Of a stretch of 64,000 nucleotides of DNA, positions 17,682 to 24,837 are shown piece after piece. The notes beneath the pieces are model-generated. The model did not search any database, was not told where the DNA came from, and saw only the letters and a list, made by a program, of their open reading frames with translations. Every line of letters begins with the position of its first letter. Position 1 is the stretch's first letter. The translations under genes and the position numbers were made by a program. Source of the stretch: Alectryocaccobium sp964389285. GTDB taxonomy: Bacteria > Bacillota > Clostridia > Lachnospirales > Lachnospiraceae. Where the stretch lies: positions 186,001 to 250,000 of the forward strand of contig CAYMCZ010000001.1 in assembly GCA_964389285.1 (NCBI GenBank), in the 5' to 3' direction.

Positions 17682-19454
17682 TTATTTTTCTGTCATAATT
17701 AAATTGTGGAATGAAAGCATTTTCTGGAGAATGATCTCCAACGGATCGCGTTCCGAAAGCTTTTCTTTGATTTCGCCGGCCAGTTTGACGGAATCCGTGA
17801 TTATGGCGTCGGCATCGCCGGTCATGAAATACTCGATGTCATCCTCTTCATTGACCGTCCAGACCATGATCATCTTGCCTTTATCATGAATTGCCCTGAT
17901 AGTGTCATCCGTAGATATCTCTTCCTCGAGCGCAAGATAATCAAAGGGCGTATCCTCTATCCTTCCGAAAGAAATGAAGGCGAGATATCCGGTCAGCATT
18001 TCAGGGTATTTCCGCTCTATGTATTCCAGCAGGTCGTATTTCAGCGAAATCAGCACGGTCTGATCTTCCATGCCCATTTCCTTTATGATCCTTGCCGCGT
18101 CATCCGCCATCTGCTCATCTGCGGTATCGCCTTTCAGTTCCACGAAAAGGACTACTTTATCACGGGCCGCCTCGAGCGTTTCTTCGAGTGTCGGGACCGG
18201 CTCGCCGTCTACACGGAGCTCTTTGACCTCTGCGAGCGTCATTTCGGCGGGCGTTTTATCGACGCCTGCGACACGCGAAAAATCAGCGTCATGATTTACG
18301 ACATAGTATCCGTCCAAAGTGCGCTGGATATCGATCTCACTGCCGGCGGCTCCGAATTCATAAGCGACCTCAATCCCCTTTACGGTGTTTTCCGGCGCGT
18401 CAGAACCTCCGGCGCGGTGGCCGATTATCTCCGCAGTGATCTGTGTGCGGAAAACTTCGTCGAAATGAGCCGCTCCGTAACCTGAGAACAAAACGCAGAC
18501 AATCAGCACAAGAATACCCGCCATGATCACGAAAGGATGGCGTTTCTTTTCTTTTTCCCGATAATGCCATGCTCCGTCAGTCTGATACTTTTTGTAAAGA
18601 ACGGACAACTTGATCATAAGGAACGAAAGTCCCATCAGGATCATGAACAGCAGCACTGCGAGCAAAAGGGAACAGAAGAATATTTCCCAGAACAGAAGGA
18701 CCGGTTCTTTCATCGGAAGAGCACTTACTATGAGCAGAGGCAGTCCGGAGAAAACGGCAGCCAGAATCGCTGTCGCGAGCAGGGTAAGGCCGATAAAACA
18801 GAGCATTTCCGGAATGAAATTCTTCCAATTGCGTTTGACCAGTTTCTGTGAGACGGCACCGGCTTCACCCAGCGTCATGCCATTCAGAAGTGCGCCGTGC
18901 AATATAAAACAATTGAGGATGATGAACACCGTCAATATTAAAAGCACCACGATAACCGCTGTCAGTAATAGCGGTTTGGAAGCGATGACCGACATGATAA
19001 AGCGCGGGATATAAAATGTTCCGGTCAGCGATATGGAAAATCCGAAACCGAGGATCGGCGCAAGAAATACCGCATAGAGAATAAGAAGGATTCCATGCCT
19101 GCAACGATATTTTTTCAGTGCCGCAAATCCGCCCTTAATGCACTGCCACACGGAAGGTTTGTCCGTGTCCATCAGTTCGCTGCAGTACAGGAGCAGGGCG
19201 TTCAGTTCGATTGCAATATAAGAAAGAACCAGAAGCAGAACGAGGAAAATGATTACATATCCCTGCCAGTGCGTGAATAAATATCCCAGATCGCCGCTGG
19301 TGACGGCCGCTTTGCCGGACAGACCCAGCAGGAGACTGCACAGTGCGGAGATCCCCCAGGTCACAAGCGACAGGATGATAAATGAGACGAACTGGAACAG
19401 CAAAAGCTTTGGTATTGCCTGGTAAAACGGCAGAATGCGGTTTTTCAGTTTCAA
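17682..19454 (-). CDS. Membrane-anchored glycerophosphodiester phosphodiesterase (GPDPase_memb + GDPD)
   Basis: A 590-residue protein with two parts. Residues about 1-320 form a polytopic membrane domain with seven to eight hydrophobic helices (GPDPase_memb-like). Residues about 345-575 form an extracytoplasmic GDPD domain: IGHRAGGSDAPENT (catalytic His and Arg), EIDIQRT (metal ligands), VVNHDADF (second His), VELKGD, and a C-terminal MVWTVN..ADAIITD. Expected activity is hydrolysis of glycerophosphodiesters or lipid/teichoic head groups at the cell surface. The start is TTG at 19454 with GGAGG 7 bases before. It is 45 bp downstream of the MATE gene on the same strand and could share its transcript. 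Confidence 0.9.
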   Translation of the reverse strand: MKLKNRILPFYQAIPKLLLFQFVSFIILSLVTWGISALCSLLLGLSGKAAVTSGDLGYLFTHWQGYVIIFLVLLLVLSYIAIELNALLLYCSELMDTDKPSVWQCIKGGFAALKKYRCRHGILLILYAVFLAPILGFGFSISLTGTFYIPRFIMSVIASKPLLLTAVIVVLLILTVFIILNCFILHGALLNGMTLGEAGAVSQKLVKRNWKNFIPEMLCFIGLTLLATAILAAVFSGLPLLIVSALPMKEPVLLFWEIFFCSLLLAVLLFMILMGLSFLMIKLSVLYKKYQTDGAWHYREKEKKRHPFVIMAGILVLIVCVLFSGYGAAHFDEVFRTQITAEIIGHRAGGSDAPENTVKGIEVAYEFGAAGSEIDIQRTLDGYYVVNHDADFSRVAGVDKTPAEMTLAEVKELRVDGEPVPTLEETLEAARDKVVLFVELKGDTADEQMADDAARIIKEMGMEDQTVLISLKYDLLEYIERKYPEMLTGYLAFISFGRIEDTPFDYLALEEEISTDDTIRAIHDKGKMIMVWTVNEEDDIEYFMTGDADAIITDSVKLAGEIKEKLSERDPLEIILQKMLSFHNLIMTEK

Positions 19455-19499
19455 AACAGCACCTCCTGATTGTCGGCATTTGTCCTTTGTTTCTTCTTT

Positions 19500-20885
19500 T
19501 TATGCGTACTGATATTTTTTCCTGTATTTCCGGAAGAACCCGAGCGTCATGAGCATCGCGAGCAACTCGGAGAAAACAACGGAATACCATACGCCATAAA
19601 AGGCCGCTTCATAGCTCGAGCCGAACACATGGAAGAAGATGACCGGCACGATGATAATGGTCGCCATGTTGAATACCAGCGTCCTTACGACCGAAATGAC
19701 TCCGGAGATCAGCCCGTTGTTGAATGCGGTAAAAAGTCCGGAACCGAACGTCGGAATCCCTTTGAACAGGAAGGACAGTGTAAATATAGAGAGACCGTCG
19801 ACCGTGATCTGCATGAGATCCGCATCTCCGTGAGCGAACGCGCCTGCCAGCGGATGCGCCAAAAGTTCGATTGCGATGGTCGCAACAACGCTGATAATGA
19901 TCACGATCGTTATGCTCTTCTTATACAGATTCTTCAGGTTGTCCGTATTGCCGGCTCCGTAGTTGTATGAGATCAGAGGTGAGACGCCGAGCACGAAGCC
20001 GGAAGCGATGGCGGCGAAGATCGTGTTGACATAGCCCACAGTACCGTAGGCGGCAACACCCATATCGCCGATCATGTAGAGAAACAGGCTGTTGTAGACA
20101 ACGTTAATGATTGAACCCGAAATATTGGTGACGAATTCGGATGAGCCGTTCCCGCAAGCCTTAGCCAGAGCCTTTCCGTCCTTTTCCGCCTTTCCGAGAC
20201 GCAGAAGGCTCTTGTTTTTGCGTAAGAAGTAAATAAGGGGAACTATACCGCCAATGAAAAGACCGCATGCCGTAGCAATGGCCGCTCCCTGAACCGCTTT
20301 GACGGGATCCCCCTTCGACCAAACCCCGACCAGGATTGCATCGCCTACGGTATTCGTAACGCCGGCAAGGATCGTGAAAAGAAGTCCGAGTCCCGGCTTC
20401 TTTGCGGTCGCCAGAAAGCTCTGGAAAAAGAACTGCAGCATGAAAAGCGTCAGCGCCGGAATAAGGATATGGCTGTATGCGATGCAGAAAGGCATCATCG
20501 TTTCCGTCACACCGAGTGCCTGAAGCATCGGTTCAAGGGCGAACCACAGAATCAGGGAACCTGCAATGCCGATGGCGATCAGAACATAGGTTATAAATGA
20601 AAAAAGTCCTTTCGCCCGCTTACTGTCTCCTTCTCCCAGGATCTTTGCGACCAATGCGCTCCCGCCGGTACCGAACATAAAACCGATGGCCGCAATGATC
20701 ATGAAAATAGGCGCAACCTGGTTGATCGCCGCAAAGGCCGTCGTTCCGCCGACATTAGATACGAAAATACCGTCAACAATCGAATAGATTGACGCAAGAA
20801 GCATCGCACAGATCGTAGGCAAGACATACCTGAACAGTTTTCCGAGTGTAAAATGCTGTGTAAGGGCTTTGGTTTCCGCATCCAT
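19500..20885 (-). CDS. MATE family efflux transporter
   Basis: Twelve-helix cation-coupled exporter of 461 residues, of the kind that removes drugs or metabolites. The two-fold MATE layout is visible: repeat 1 begins near LFRYVLPTICAMLLASIYSIVDGIFVSNV and GGSALVAKILGEGD, repeat 2 near SGSIINVVYNSLFLYMI and GVSPLISYNYGAGN. GGAGG precedes the ATG. A consensus promoter lies at 20992-21020, and a perfect 19-bp inverted repeat stands in the leader between promoter and ribosome site, so expression is probably controlled there. The substrate cannot be predicted. Confidence 0.92.
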   Translation of the reverse strand: MDAETKALTQHFTLGKLFRYVLPTICAMLLASIYSIVDGIFVSNVGGTTAFAAINQVAPIFMIIAAIGFMFGTGGSALVAKILGEGDSKRAKGLFSFITYVLIAIGIAGSLILWFALEPMLQALGVTETMMPFCIAYSHILIPALTLFMLQFFFQSFLATAKKPGLGLLFTILAGVTNTVGDAILVGVWSKGDPVKAVQGAAIATACGLFIGGIVPLIYFLRKNKSLLRLGKAEKDGKALAKACGNGSSEFVTNISGSIINVVYNSLFLYMIGDMGVAAYGTVGYVNTIFAAIASGFVLGVSPLISYNYGAGNTDNLKNLYKKSITIVIIISVVATIAIELLAHPLAGAFAHGDADLMQITVDGLSIFTLSFLFKGIPTFGSGLFTAFNNGLISGVISVVRTLVFNMATIIIVPVIFFHVFGSSYEAAFYGVWYSVVFSELLAMLMTLGFFRKYRKKYQYA

Positions 20886-20914
20886 AATATTTCCTCCTTA
20901 TCATAAAAGAATGA

Positions 20915-20963
20915 ATCCATTATTTTTGAGAAAAGGGCGTTTCCTTTCTCAAAAATAATGGAT
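20915..20963. repeat. Perfect 19-bp inverted repeat in the MATE leader
   Basis: ATCCATTATTTTTGAGAAA (20915-20933) is exactly complementary to 20945-20963, with an 11-base loop. It lies about 20 to 70 bases downstream of the predicted transcription start and 30 bases before the ATG. It could act as a protein operator or as an RNA hairpin with an attenuating role. The stretch after the hairpin on the minus strand (TTCATTCTTTT) is only moderately T-rich. Confidence 0.75.
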
Positions 20964-20991
20964 AAAGAGACATATTTGTATTACCATTGTT

Positions 20992-21020
20992 ATTATATAC
21001 AACAAACCGAAGCACTTCAA
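20992..21020 (-). promoter_or_regulatory. Sigma-A promoter of the MATE gene
   Basis: Minus-strand TTGAAG (21015-21020) and perfect TATAAT (20992-20997), 17-bp spacer. The promoter lies only 17 bp from the att-like remnant at 21038, so integration occurred just upstream of it. Confidence 0.65.
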
Positions 21021-21037
21021 TAATTTTTTAACATAAG

Positions 21038-21056
21038 TCGAAGCGACAGGATTTGA
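21038..21056. repeat. Third, shortened copy of the tRNA-Pro 3' end (att remnant)
   Basis: TCGAAGCGACAGGATTTGA is identical to the discriminator, acceptor and T-arm end of tRNA-Pro(CGG) at 27170-27188. Identity stops at 21057. It marks the distal edge of the accessory region. Confidence 0.6.
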
Positions 21057-21154
21057 TATTATTTTATGCTATTTAACCATGATTTTCCGAAAAAACCGGG
21101 CGGAAATGCCTCCTTTTTCGTGAAAGATTTGTGATAAAAACAGTTTTTAAAAGA

Positions 21155-21176
21155 ATTCTTGACAGATTCGTGACAG
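21155..21176. repeat. Tandem 11-bp repeats near the distal att remnant
   Basis: ATTCTTGACAG (21155-21165) is followed directly by ATTCGTGACAG (21166-21176). Nearly the same unit occurs twice at 23615-23634 near the other end of the segment and in the same orientation, as expected for integrase arm-binding sites. Confidence 0.5.
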
Positions 21177-21256
21177 AATCAATGGATCACCAACGCCTGT
21201 TTTTCACTATTCATCCGGTTGGAATTTGGTCTTGAACCGCCGTTAAAAATCAGCTC

Positions 21257-21630
21257 TCATTTCATCGTTTCATCTCCCTGCACATCATCAAGAATGGAAT
21301 CAAACTTTGAAATCATCGACACCGTTTGCCGCTTTTCACTGGTAGCCATAAATGCATTATGAAGAACCTTGTAGTCGATATTCTCCTGCTCTGTCAGTAC
21401 ATGGATGTCGTAAAAATCTCTCATACGCGTGTTCGCCGTTTCTCTTGCCATGATGGTTTCAAGTTTCTCGGCAAGCAGCGTCTCCAGGTTGTAGGTCCAG
21501 ATAGAGATGAATCTTTCCTCAAACATCAGCTTATCATCACAAAGTTCCGAATCAATAACTTTGCGCGTTCATTATCACCGGCAGAAAGGTTCCGCACTTT
21601 CGCCTTAAGCTGTGTCGCCGTTTTGATCAT
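21257..21630 (-). pseudogene. AbiEii-type nucleotidyltransferase toxin, internally deleted
   Basis: AbiEii toxins are nucleotidyltransferases of about 300 residues. Here the start overlaps the antitoxin stop (ATGA), and the first 30 codons (MIKTATQLKAKV, then NERAKLLIRNF) match the family N-terminus. The frame then ends at a stop after three more codons. In another frame the family C-terminal part resumes from LMFEERF, through YNLETLLAEKLETI and ANTRMRDFYDI, to 21257. The middle, with the polymerase-beta-like GS..D.D catalytic core, is missing. I infer one internal deletion that also shifted the frame near 21545. The product cannot be active. Confidence 0.75.
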
Positions 21631-22220
21631 AGCATAACCTCCGTATATGTCCTCACTTCATTCTCGACTCCCAGTTCCTTTGCATAACGGATCAGATTGC
21701 CGAGATTCTTCCCGGAACCGCCCATGTACTCCTTCATTGCTATCTGAAACGTCTGAATCTCAACATCCTTTTTGAAACGGACTATGTCACAGATTGTCCT
21801 CTCCTTATCATACACGGGAACATCATTCCCGAATCCGGTTTTTACATCCGTAATCCCGAGGCTGTACCATTCAGGCTTCATATGGATTACCCTCACGCCC
21901 TGTGCAGCGAGATGAGTAGAATTATAAGCTTTGGGAACAGTAACCGTTGTCTTGGATGGTTCCCTGTCCATCAGGCCATGCAGATAAAGGGCGCTTTCAT
22001 GAGAAAACACAATCCGACTGTTGCGGAGAAAAAGAAGAAAGTACCCATCCGGCCAAGCTGCTTCAGTAATGTACACCCCGTGTGCTGCTCGTTCCATACT
22101 GCGAGCAGCAACATATTTTGCCAGAGTGCGTTTAGAGATGTTATTTTCCAATACTTTAGATGTTCGAAGGTAGCCATTTCCCTCTTCCACCAATCGATCC
22201 AGAATTTCGAATTTCCCCAT
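21627..22220 (-). CDS. AbiEi-family antitoxin / transcriptional regulator
   Basis: A 197-residue protein of the AbiEi_4 group: an N-terminal winged helix (FEILDRLVEEGNGYLRTSKV to about residue 50, ending HGVYI) and a C-terminal domain with FSHESALYLHGLMDR, TVTVP and the DKERTICDIVR stretch typical of AbiEi antitoxins. In type IV AbiE systems AbiEi neutralises the AbiEii nucleotidyltransferase and represses its own promoter by binding inverted repeats. Its length is complete, and a promoter with a 9-bp inverted repeat lies upstream (22249-22289). It overlaps the remains of the toxin gene by 4 bp. Its present role may be DNA binding only. Confidence 0.85.
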   Translation of the reverse strand: MGKFEILDRLVEEGNGYLRTSKVLENNISKRTLAKYVAARSMERAAHGVYITEAAWPDGYFLLFLRNSRIVFSHESALYLHGLMDREPSKTTVTVPKAYNSTHLAAQGVRVIHMKPEWYSLGITDVKTGFGNDVPVYDKERTICDIVRFKKDVEIQTFQIAMKEYMGGSGKNLGNLIRYAKELGVENEVRTYTEVML

Positions 22221-22248
22221 TTTCTCACCTTACTTTCTTGAATCTACC

Positions 22249-22289
22249 TTGTCGCTACCTATTTTAGCGTGAGATAGCGACAAAGTAAA
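22249..22289 (-). promoter_or_regulatory. Promoter and inverted-repeat operator of the AbiE locus
   Basis: On the minus strand TTTACT (22284-22289) and TAAAAT (22261-22266) have a 17-bp spacer. TTGTCGCTA (22249-22257) and TAGCGACAA (22275-22283) form a perfect 9-bp inverted repeat: one arm fills the spacer, the other follows the -10. This is the layout known for AbiEi autorepression. Confidence 0.65.
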
Positions 22290-22311
22290 CCTTTTATTTT
22301 TAGTCTGTTCC

Positions 22312-22578
22312 TTAACCTCCTTCGATTTTAACGTTCGTTGTCCTCCAGTATTTTTCGGCGATCACCTGTCTTGCTCCCAGTTCAGCATCAAAACAACAGA
22401 CCTCTGAGCCAGGGTTCATTAACCACTCCAGACTGTAATTTACAAATCCTGCGTCTATCCTCGCTTTCTGTTCTCTCTTCATCTGTTTGTAATCCGTATC
22501 AAATACTTTTCTGATCTCTCTGATCTTCTCCTCCGACAGTCCTGCCTGTCTGCATGCCCTTTCGTACTCAATTCTCAT
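22312..22578 (-). CDS. Small sigma-70-like or element-borne protein, function unknown
   Basis: An 88-residue product whose first 45 residues (MRIEYERACRQAGLSEEK onward) resemble the N-terminus of small sigma-70-family proteins carried by Firmicutes conjugative elements. The remainder does not continue the usual sigma regions, so it may be a truncated form. The start at 22578 has AAAGGA 6 bases before; a longer in-frame reading from 22671 lacks a ribosome site. It lies between the S24 group and AbiE on the same strand. Confidence 0.45.
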   Translation of the reverse strand: MRIEYERACRQAGLSEEKIREIRKVFDTDYKQMKREQKARIDAGFVNYSLEWLMNPGSEVCCFDAELGARQVIAEKYWRTTNVKIEGG

Positions 22579-22811
22579 TTGAAGTCCTTTCCCAAGCAGA
22601 TGCCGTAAAGAAGGACTCCTAACGCAGTACGAAGCAGAATCGGGCAAATGAATCAATAAAAGGCCACACAAAAAGCGCCGCAGAAATCAAACCTCTTGCT
22701 ACGCAGCTCCAATCCGATAAATATACTTTCCCACACTGCCGGTTCTGCAGCAGCGAATTCCTTTAAAGCTCATATACTTTCTCTCAACCCCTTATCGTAT
22801 TCACTCCCCTG

Positions 22812-23054
22812 TTAATGCTCCCAGAACGCAGGTGTCTTCTTCTTCGCTTTAAATGTATCCAAATATGCCTGTGCGGCTTCCTCTGACGGATACAACCGGT
22901 GTTCATGCACGCGGATTGCGCCGCCTTCGATAAAATGATACATGTATAATCCGCCCCGGCACCTGCCGACCTTTCCTTCCTGAATAAAACGGTTGGATTC
23001 AACCAGGTAAGCGATGTCTCCTGTCCTGAATTTCTGTGTCTGCACTTCATTCAC
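22812..23054 (-). CDS. Hypothetical 80-residue protein
   Basis: A small soluble protein (MNEVQTQKFRTGDIAYLVE start) with a compact beta-rich look: GDIAYLVESNRFI, EGKVGRCRGG, MYHFIEGGAIRVHEHRLYPSEEAA. It may be an SH3-like or KOW-like fold, which is only a guess. It starts 7 bp after the S24 peptidase gene with an AGGTGA-type site and is surely co-transcribed with it. The gap to the next gene (22579-22811) contains nothing I can name. No family is recognised. Confidence 0.55.
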   Translation of the reverse strand: MNEVQTQKFRTGDIAYLVESNRFIQEGKVGRCRGGLYMYHFIEGGAIRVHEHRLYPSEEAAQAYLDTFKAKKKTPAFWEH

Positions 23055-23061
23055 CTCCCGC

Positions 23062-23433
23062 TTATAATTTCTGTTTGATTACATGGCTTAATACACCCTG
23101 GCAGACCAGATCATTGACCAAAATGACCTTTTCTCCGTAAACCTTCTTGTTTCTATACTCAAGGATCACTTTGTGGTTTTTCTGGTCTGCTCCGCCGAAC
23201 ACCTTAAGTGTATTCTCCTGGCTGTCATCCAGCGCAACGATAATGTTTCCGATCTTCGGCTCTACGCCTTGTTTGATAACCAGGATATCTCCTTCTTCTA
23301 TTCCTTCGTCTTCCATGGAATCACCCTTGGCATAAAGGATATAAAACGGACCCTTGCCGAAAACGGCAGCCAGATAGTATTCAGCAATAAATGCCTGTAT
23401 TTTTTCCATCATTTTTGGATCTTTTTTTCTCAT
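23062..23433 (-). CDS. S24-family (LexA/UmuD-type) serine peptidase without DNA-binding domain
   Basis: A 123-residue protein consisting almost wholly of the S24 self-cleavage domain. The catalytic serine is Ser39 in KGDSMEDEGI and the lysine is Lys77 in NTLKVFG. Strands EGDILVIKQG and VEPKIGNIIVAL follow the LexA pattern. There is no helix-turn-helix, so it is not a classical repressor by itself; it could be a UmuD-like protein, an anti-repressor or a cut-down element repressor. It opens the minus-strand gene group of the distal element. Confidence 0.82.
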   Translation of the reverse strand: MRKKDPKMMEKIQAFIAEYYLAAVFGKGPFYILYAKGDSMEDEGIEEGDILVIKQGVEPKIGNIIVALDDSQENTLKVFGGADQKNHKVILEYRNKKVYGEKVILVNDLVCQGVLSHVIKQKL

Positions 23434-23538
23434 GAGCTTATCTGCCTTTTTATTATTCTATCGGAAACAGATTGCTTTCGATAACTGCGGTATAAGACCC
23501 TTTCATTTCGAATGCAAGTATTATTTCGCCAAAAAATA

Positions 23539-23558
23539 AAGGCGTCGGCAAACGCCTT
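23539..23558 (-). terminator. Hairpin with T-rich tail on the minus strand
   Basis: AAGGCGT (23539-23545) pairs with ACGCCTT (23552-23558); on the minus strand TATTTTTT follows. It may once have ended an integrase or similar gene that is no longer present. Confidence 0.5.
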
Positions 23559-23614
23559 CACCTTGTGGATAAAAAGCCCGGAAAGCAGGCGGATTTTTCT
23601 AAAACCATACTGAA

Positions 23615-23634
23615 ATTCGTGACAATTCGTGACA
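23615..23634. repeat. Perfect tandem 10-bp repeat near the proximal att copy
   Basis: ATTCGTGACA occurs twice back to back. The same unit, slightly varied, is at 21155-21176. These are candidate integrase arm-type sites. Confidence 0.5.
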
Positions 23635-23660
23635 GAGCGAAAAATGATGTGCAGGGTGAG

Positions 23661-23705
23661 AAAAGAAAAACCTCAGAAAGCCTTGTATTTCCTTGCTTTC
23701 TGAGG
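23661..23705 (-). terminator. Terminator-like hairpin beside the truncated tRNA-Pro copy
   Basis: CCTCAGAAAGC (23671-23681) pairs exactly with GCTTTCTGAGG (23695-23705) and TTTTTCTTTT follows on the minus strand. Its position, 10 bp from the tRNA 3'-end copy, mirrors the terminator beside the intact tRNA-Pro gene. Confidence 0.75.
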
Positions 23706-23714
23706 TGTATGCGG

Positions 23715-23757
23715 ATCGAAGCGACAGGATTTGAACCTGCGGCCTCTGCGTCCCGAA
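23715..23757. repeat. 43-bp exact copy of the tRNA-Pro 3' part (att site)
   Basis: Identical to 27169-27211, running from one base beyond the discriminator to the anticodon loop. This is the usual crossover core of integrases that insert into tRNA genes. Confidence 0.85.
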
Positions 23758-23913
23758 TTCGCATATGGCAATATGTCCTAAAACTATTTAAACTGATTTG
23801 AGCTGCTAAAGCGCTATATTTTGTTTGTATAAAATGTTTCATTTGTCCGTTGACAATCAACATATTTCACAGTGCCAAAAAGCACGTTTGTCTGTTGGTT
23901 CAAAATATGCTGC

Positions 23914-24570
23914 TTAAGCGAGCATATTCTTTGCTTTCGTTAACAAAACGATATAGACTATGAAGACAATCAGCTCCAATACGACCTCAGCAATAGAAAC
24001 GTAACCGGCTAAAAGTGACGTGCCTTTTCCGAAAACATTAAGGACAAGCACGATAATATACAGGATCATGATCAGCATCCGAATTTTTCTTCCGAGCCCG
24101 GCAACCTTTTCGTTATTAAGCTTCTCCGCGATAGAGATGATGCCGGCAGCGACGTATTCGATCACGGCAAGCGAAAGTATCTTCTGGACAAAGTTCATCC
24201 AGTCGGCGAAAATCGGATTGACCGACTGAAGGCAGGTCGCAAGAACTGCCACGACCAGACCGATGATGCAGATCATGAAAGCGGTATTGAACTGCGTTTC
24301 GTCTTTACGGGCGGTATTCAGGCCGACCAGGTTCAGTATGAACGCAATGACACCGATAACCAGGGCCGCAAGCACGATCATACCGCCAATACCGGCCTTC
24401 ATGATAGATTCACCGGCAGCATCCGCTGAAACATCAGAAAGAATGCCGGCAGAAAACGTGAAAACAATCGTTGTGACAGCTCCGATCAGCATCAGTATAA
24501 TACAGATTATCTGTATCCATTGTGCGGTCAGTATTTTTGAGATACCTTTACGGGCGTTTTGATAGTTCAT
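23914..24570 (-). CDS. Polytopic membrane protein of unknown function
   Basis: A 218-residue protein with about six hydrophobic helices (near 15-37, 50-73, 88-108, 125-145, 158-175 and 190-212) and short loops. I do not recognise a named family. The first residues MNYQNARKGISKIL are amphipathic. It has a strong promoter (24631-24659) and GGAGG 7 bases before the ATG. It diverges from the M13 peptidase gene inside the proximal element; the shared region suggests coordinated expression but nothing shows a joint function. Confidence 0.65.
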   Translation of the reverse strand: MNYQNARKGISKILTAQWIQIICIILMLIGAVTTIVFTFSAGILSDVSADAAGESIMKAGIGGMIVLAALVIGVIAFILNLVGLNTARKDETQFNTAFMICIIGLVVAVLATCLQSVNPIFADWMNFVQKILSLAVIEYVAAGIISIAEKLNNEKVAGLGRKIRMLIMILYIIVLVLNVFGKGTSLLAGYVSIAEVVLELIVFIVYIVLLTKAKNMLA

Positions 24571-24630
24571 ATATGTTCCCTCCTGTTACGATCAAAATAA
24601 GATTGCGTTAATCATTAACTCCTGCAACTG

Positions 24631-24659
24631 ATTATAACTCTATACCTGTTTTTTTGCAA
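24631..24659 (-). promoter_or_regulatory. Sigma-A promoter of the membrane-protein gene
   Basis: Minus-strand TTGCAA (24654-24659) and perfect TATAAT (24631-24636), 17-bp spacer, about 60 bp before the ATG at 24570. Confidence 0.65.
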
Positions 24660-24754
24660 ATACAATATCTCAAAAAGACAATTTAATGATCTGCTTTCTG
24701 TAGATTTGGATGGTTTTTGCCCGCCAACGAATTCAACAACAATGCGATGTAATG

Positions 24755-24783
24755 TTGACAGCGCAAATTATAATATATATTAT
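24755..24783 (+). promoter_or_regulatory. Sigma-A promoter of the M13 peptidase gene
   Basis: Perfect TTGACA (24755-24760) and TATTAT (24778-24783) with a 17-bp spacer, 55 bp before the ATG at 24838. Confidence 0.75.
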
Positions 24784-24837
24784 GAGGTGCAGAAGAAACC
24801 TATGTCACTGAAAACGAATTTGATCTGAGGAAACATT

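Larger units (their letters stand above)
20886..21256. other. Gene-free stretch: MATE leader hairpin, promoter, att-like remnant, short repeats
   Basis: This 371-bp stretch has no convincing coding region. From left to right it holds the MATE leader with its inverted repeat (20915-20963), the MATE promoter (20992-21020), a 19-bp copy of the tRNA-Pro 3' end (21038-21056), and a tandem repeat (21155-21176). Bases 21060-21150 and 21180-21256 show nothing further. Confidence 0.6.
21038..23757. mobile_element. Distal decayed integrative element at tRNA-Pro (AbiE, S24 cargo)
   Basis: The segment is bounded by two copies of the tRNA-Pro 3' end (21038-21056 and 23715-23757) and has similar tandem repeats close to each end (21155-21176 and 23615-23634). 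It holds an AbiE pair with a broken toxin, a sigma-like small gene, an 80-residue gene and an S24 peptidase gene, all on the minus strand. No integrase gene remains. Boundaries are inferred from the repeats. Confidence 0.55.
23434..23913. other. Gene-free stretch at the element junction
   Basis: No convincing gene is present. It contains an imperfect palindrome upstream of the S24 gene (23460-23482), hairpins at 23539-23558 and 23671-23705, a tandem 10-bp repeat (23615-23634) and the 43-bp tRNA-Pro copy (23715-23757). Bases 23758-23913 show nothing I can name. Confidence 0.6.

Noticed and set aside
23460..23482. Imperfect palindrome ATCGGAAA...TTTCGAT upstream of the S24 gene as an operator
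   Set aside because: Arms are unequal by one base and there is no second copy; kept only as a remark, not as a feature.
23558..23863. A 101-codon minus-strand frame across the att copy
   Set aside because: It runs through the terminator hairpin and the tRNA-derived 43-bp repeat, so it is chance coding capacity at a junction. Whether its end is the tail of a lost integrase could not be shown.
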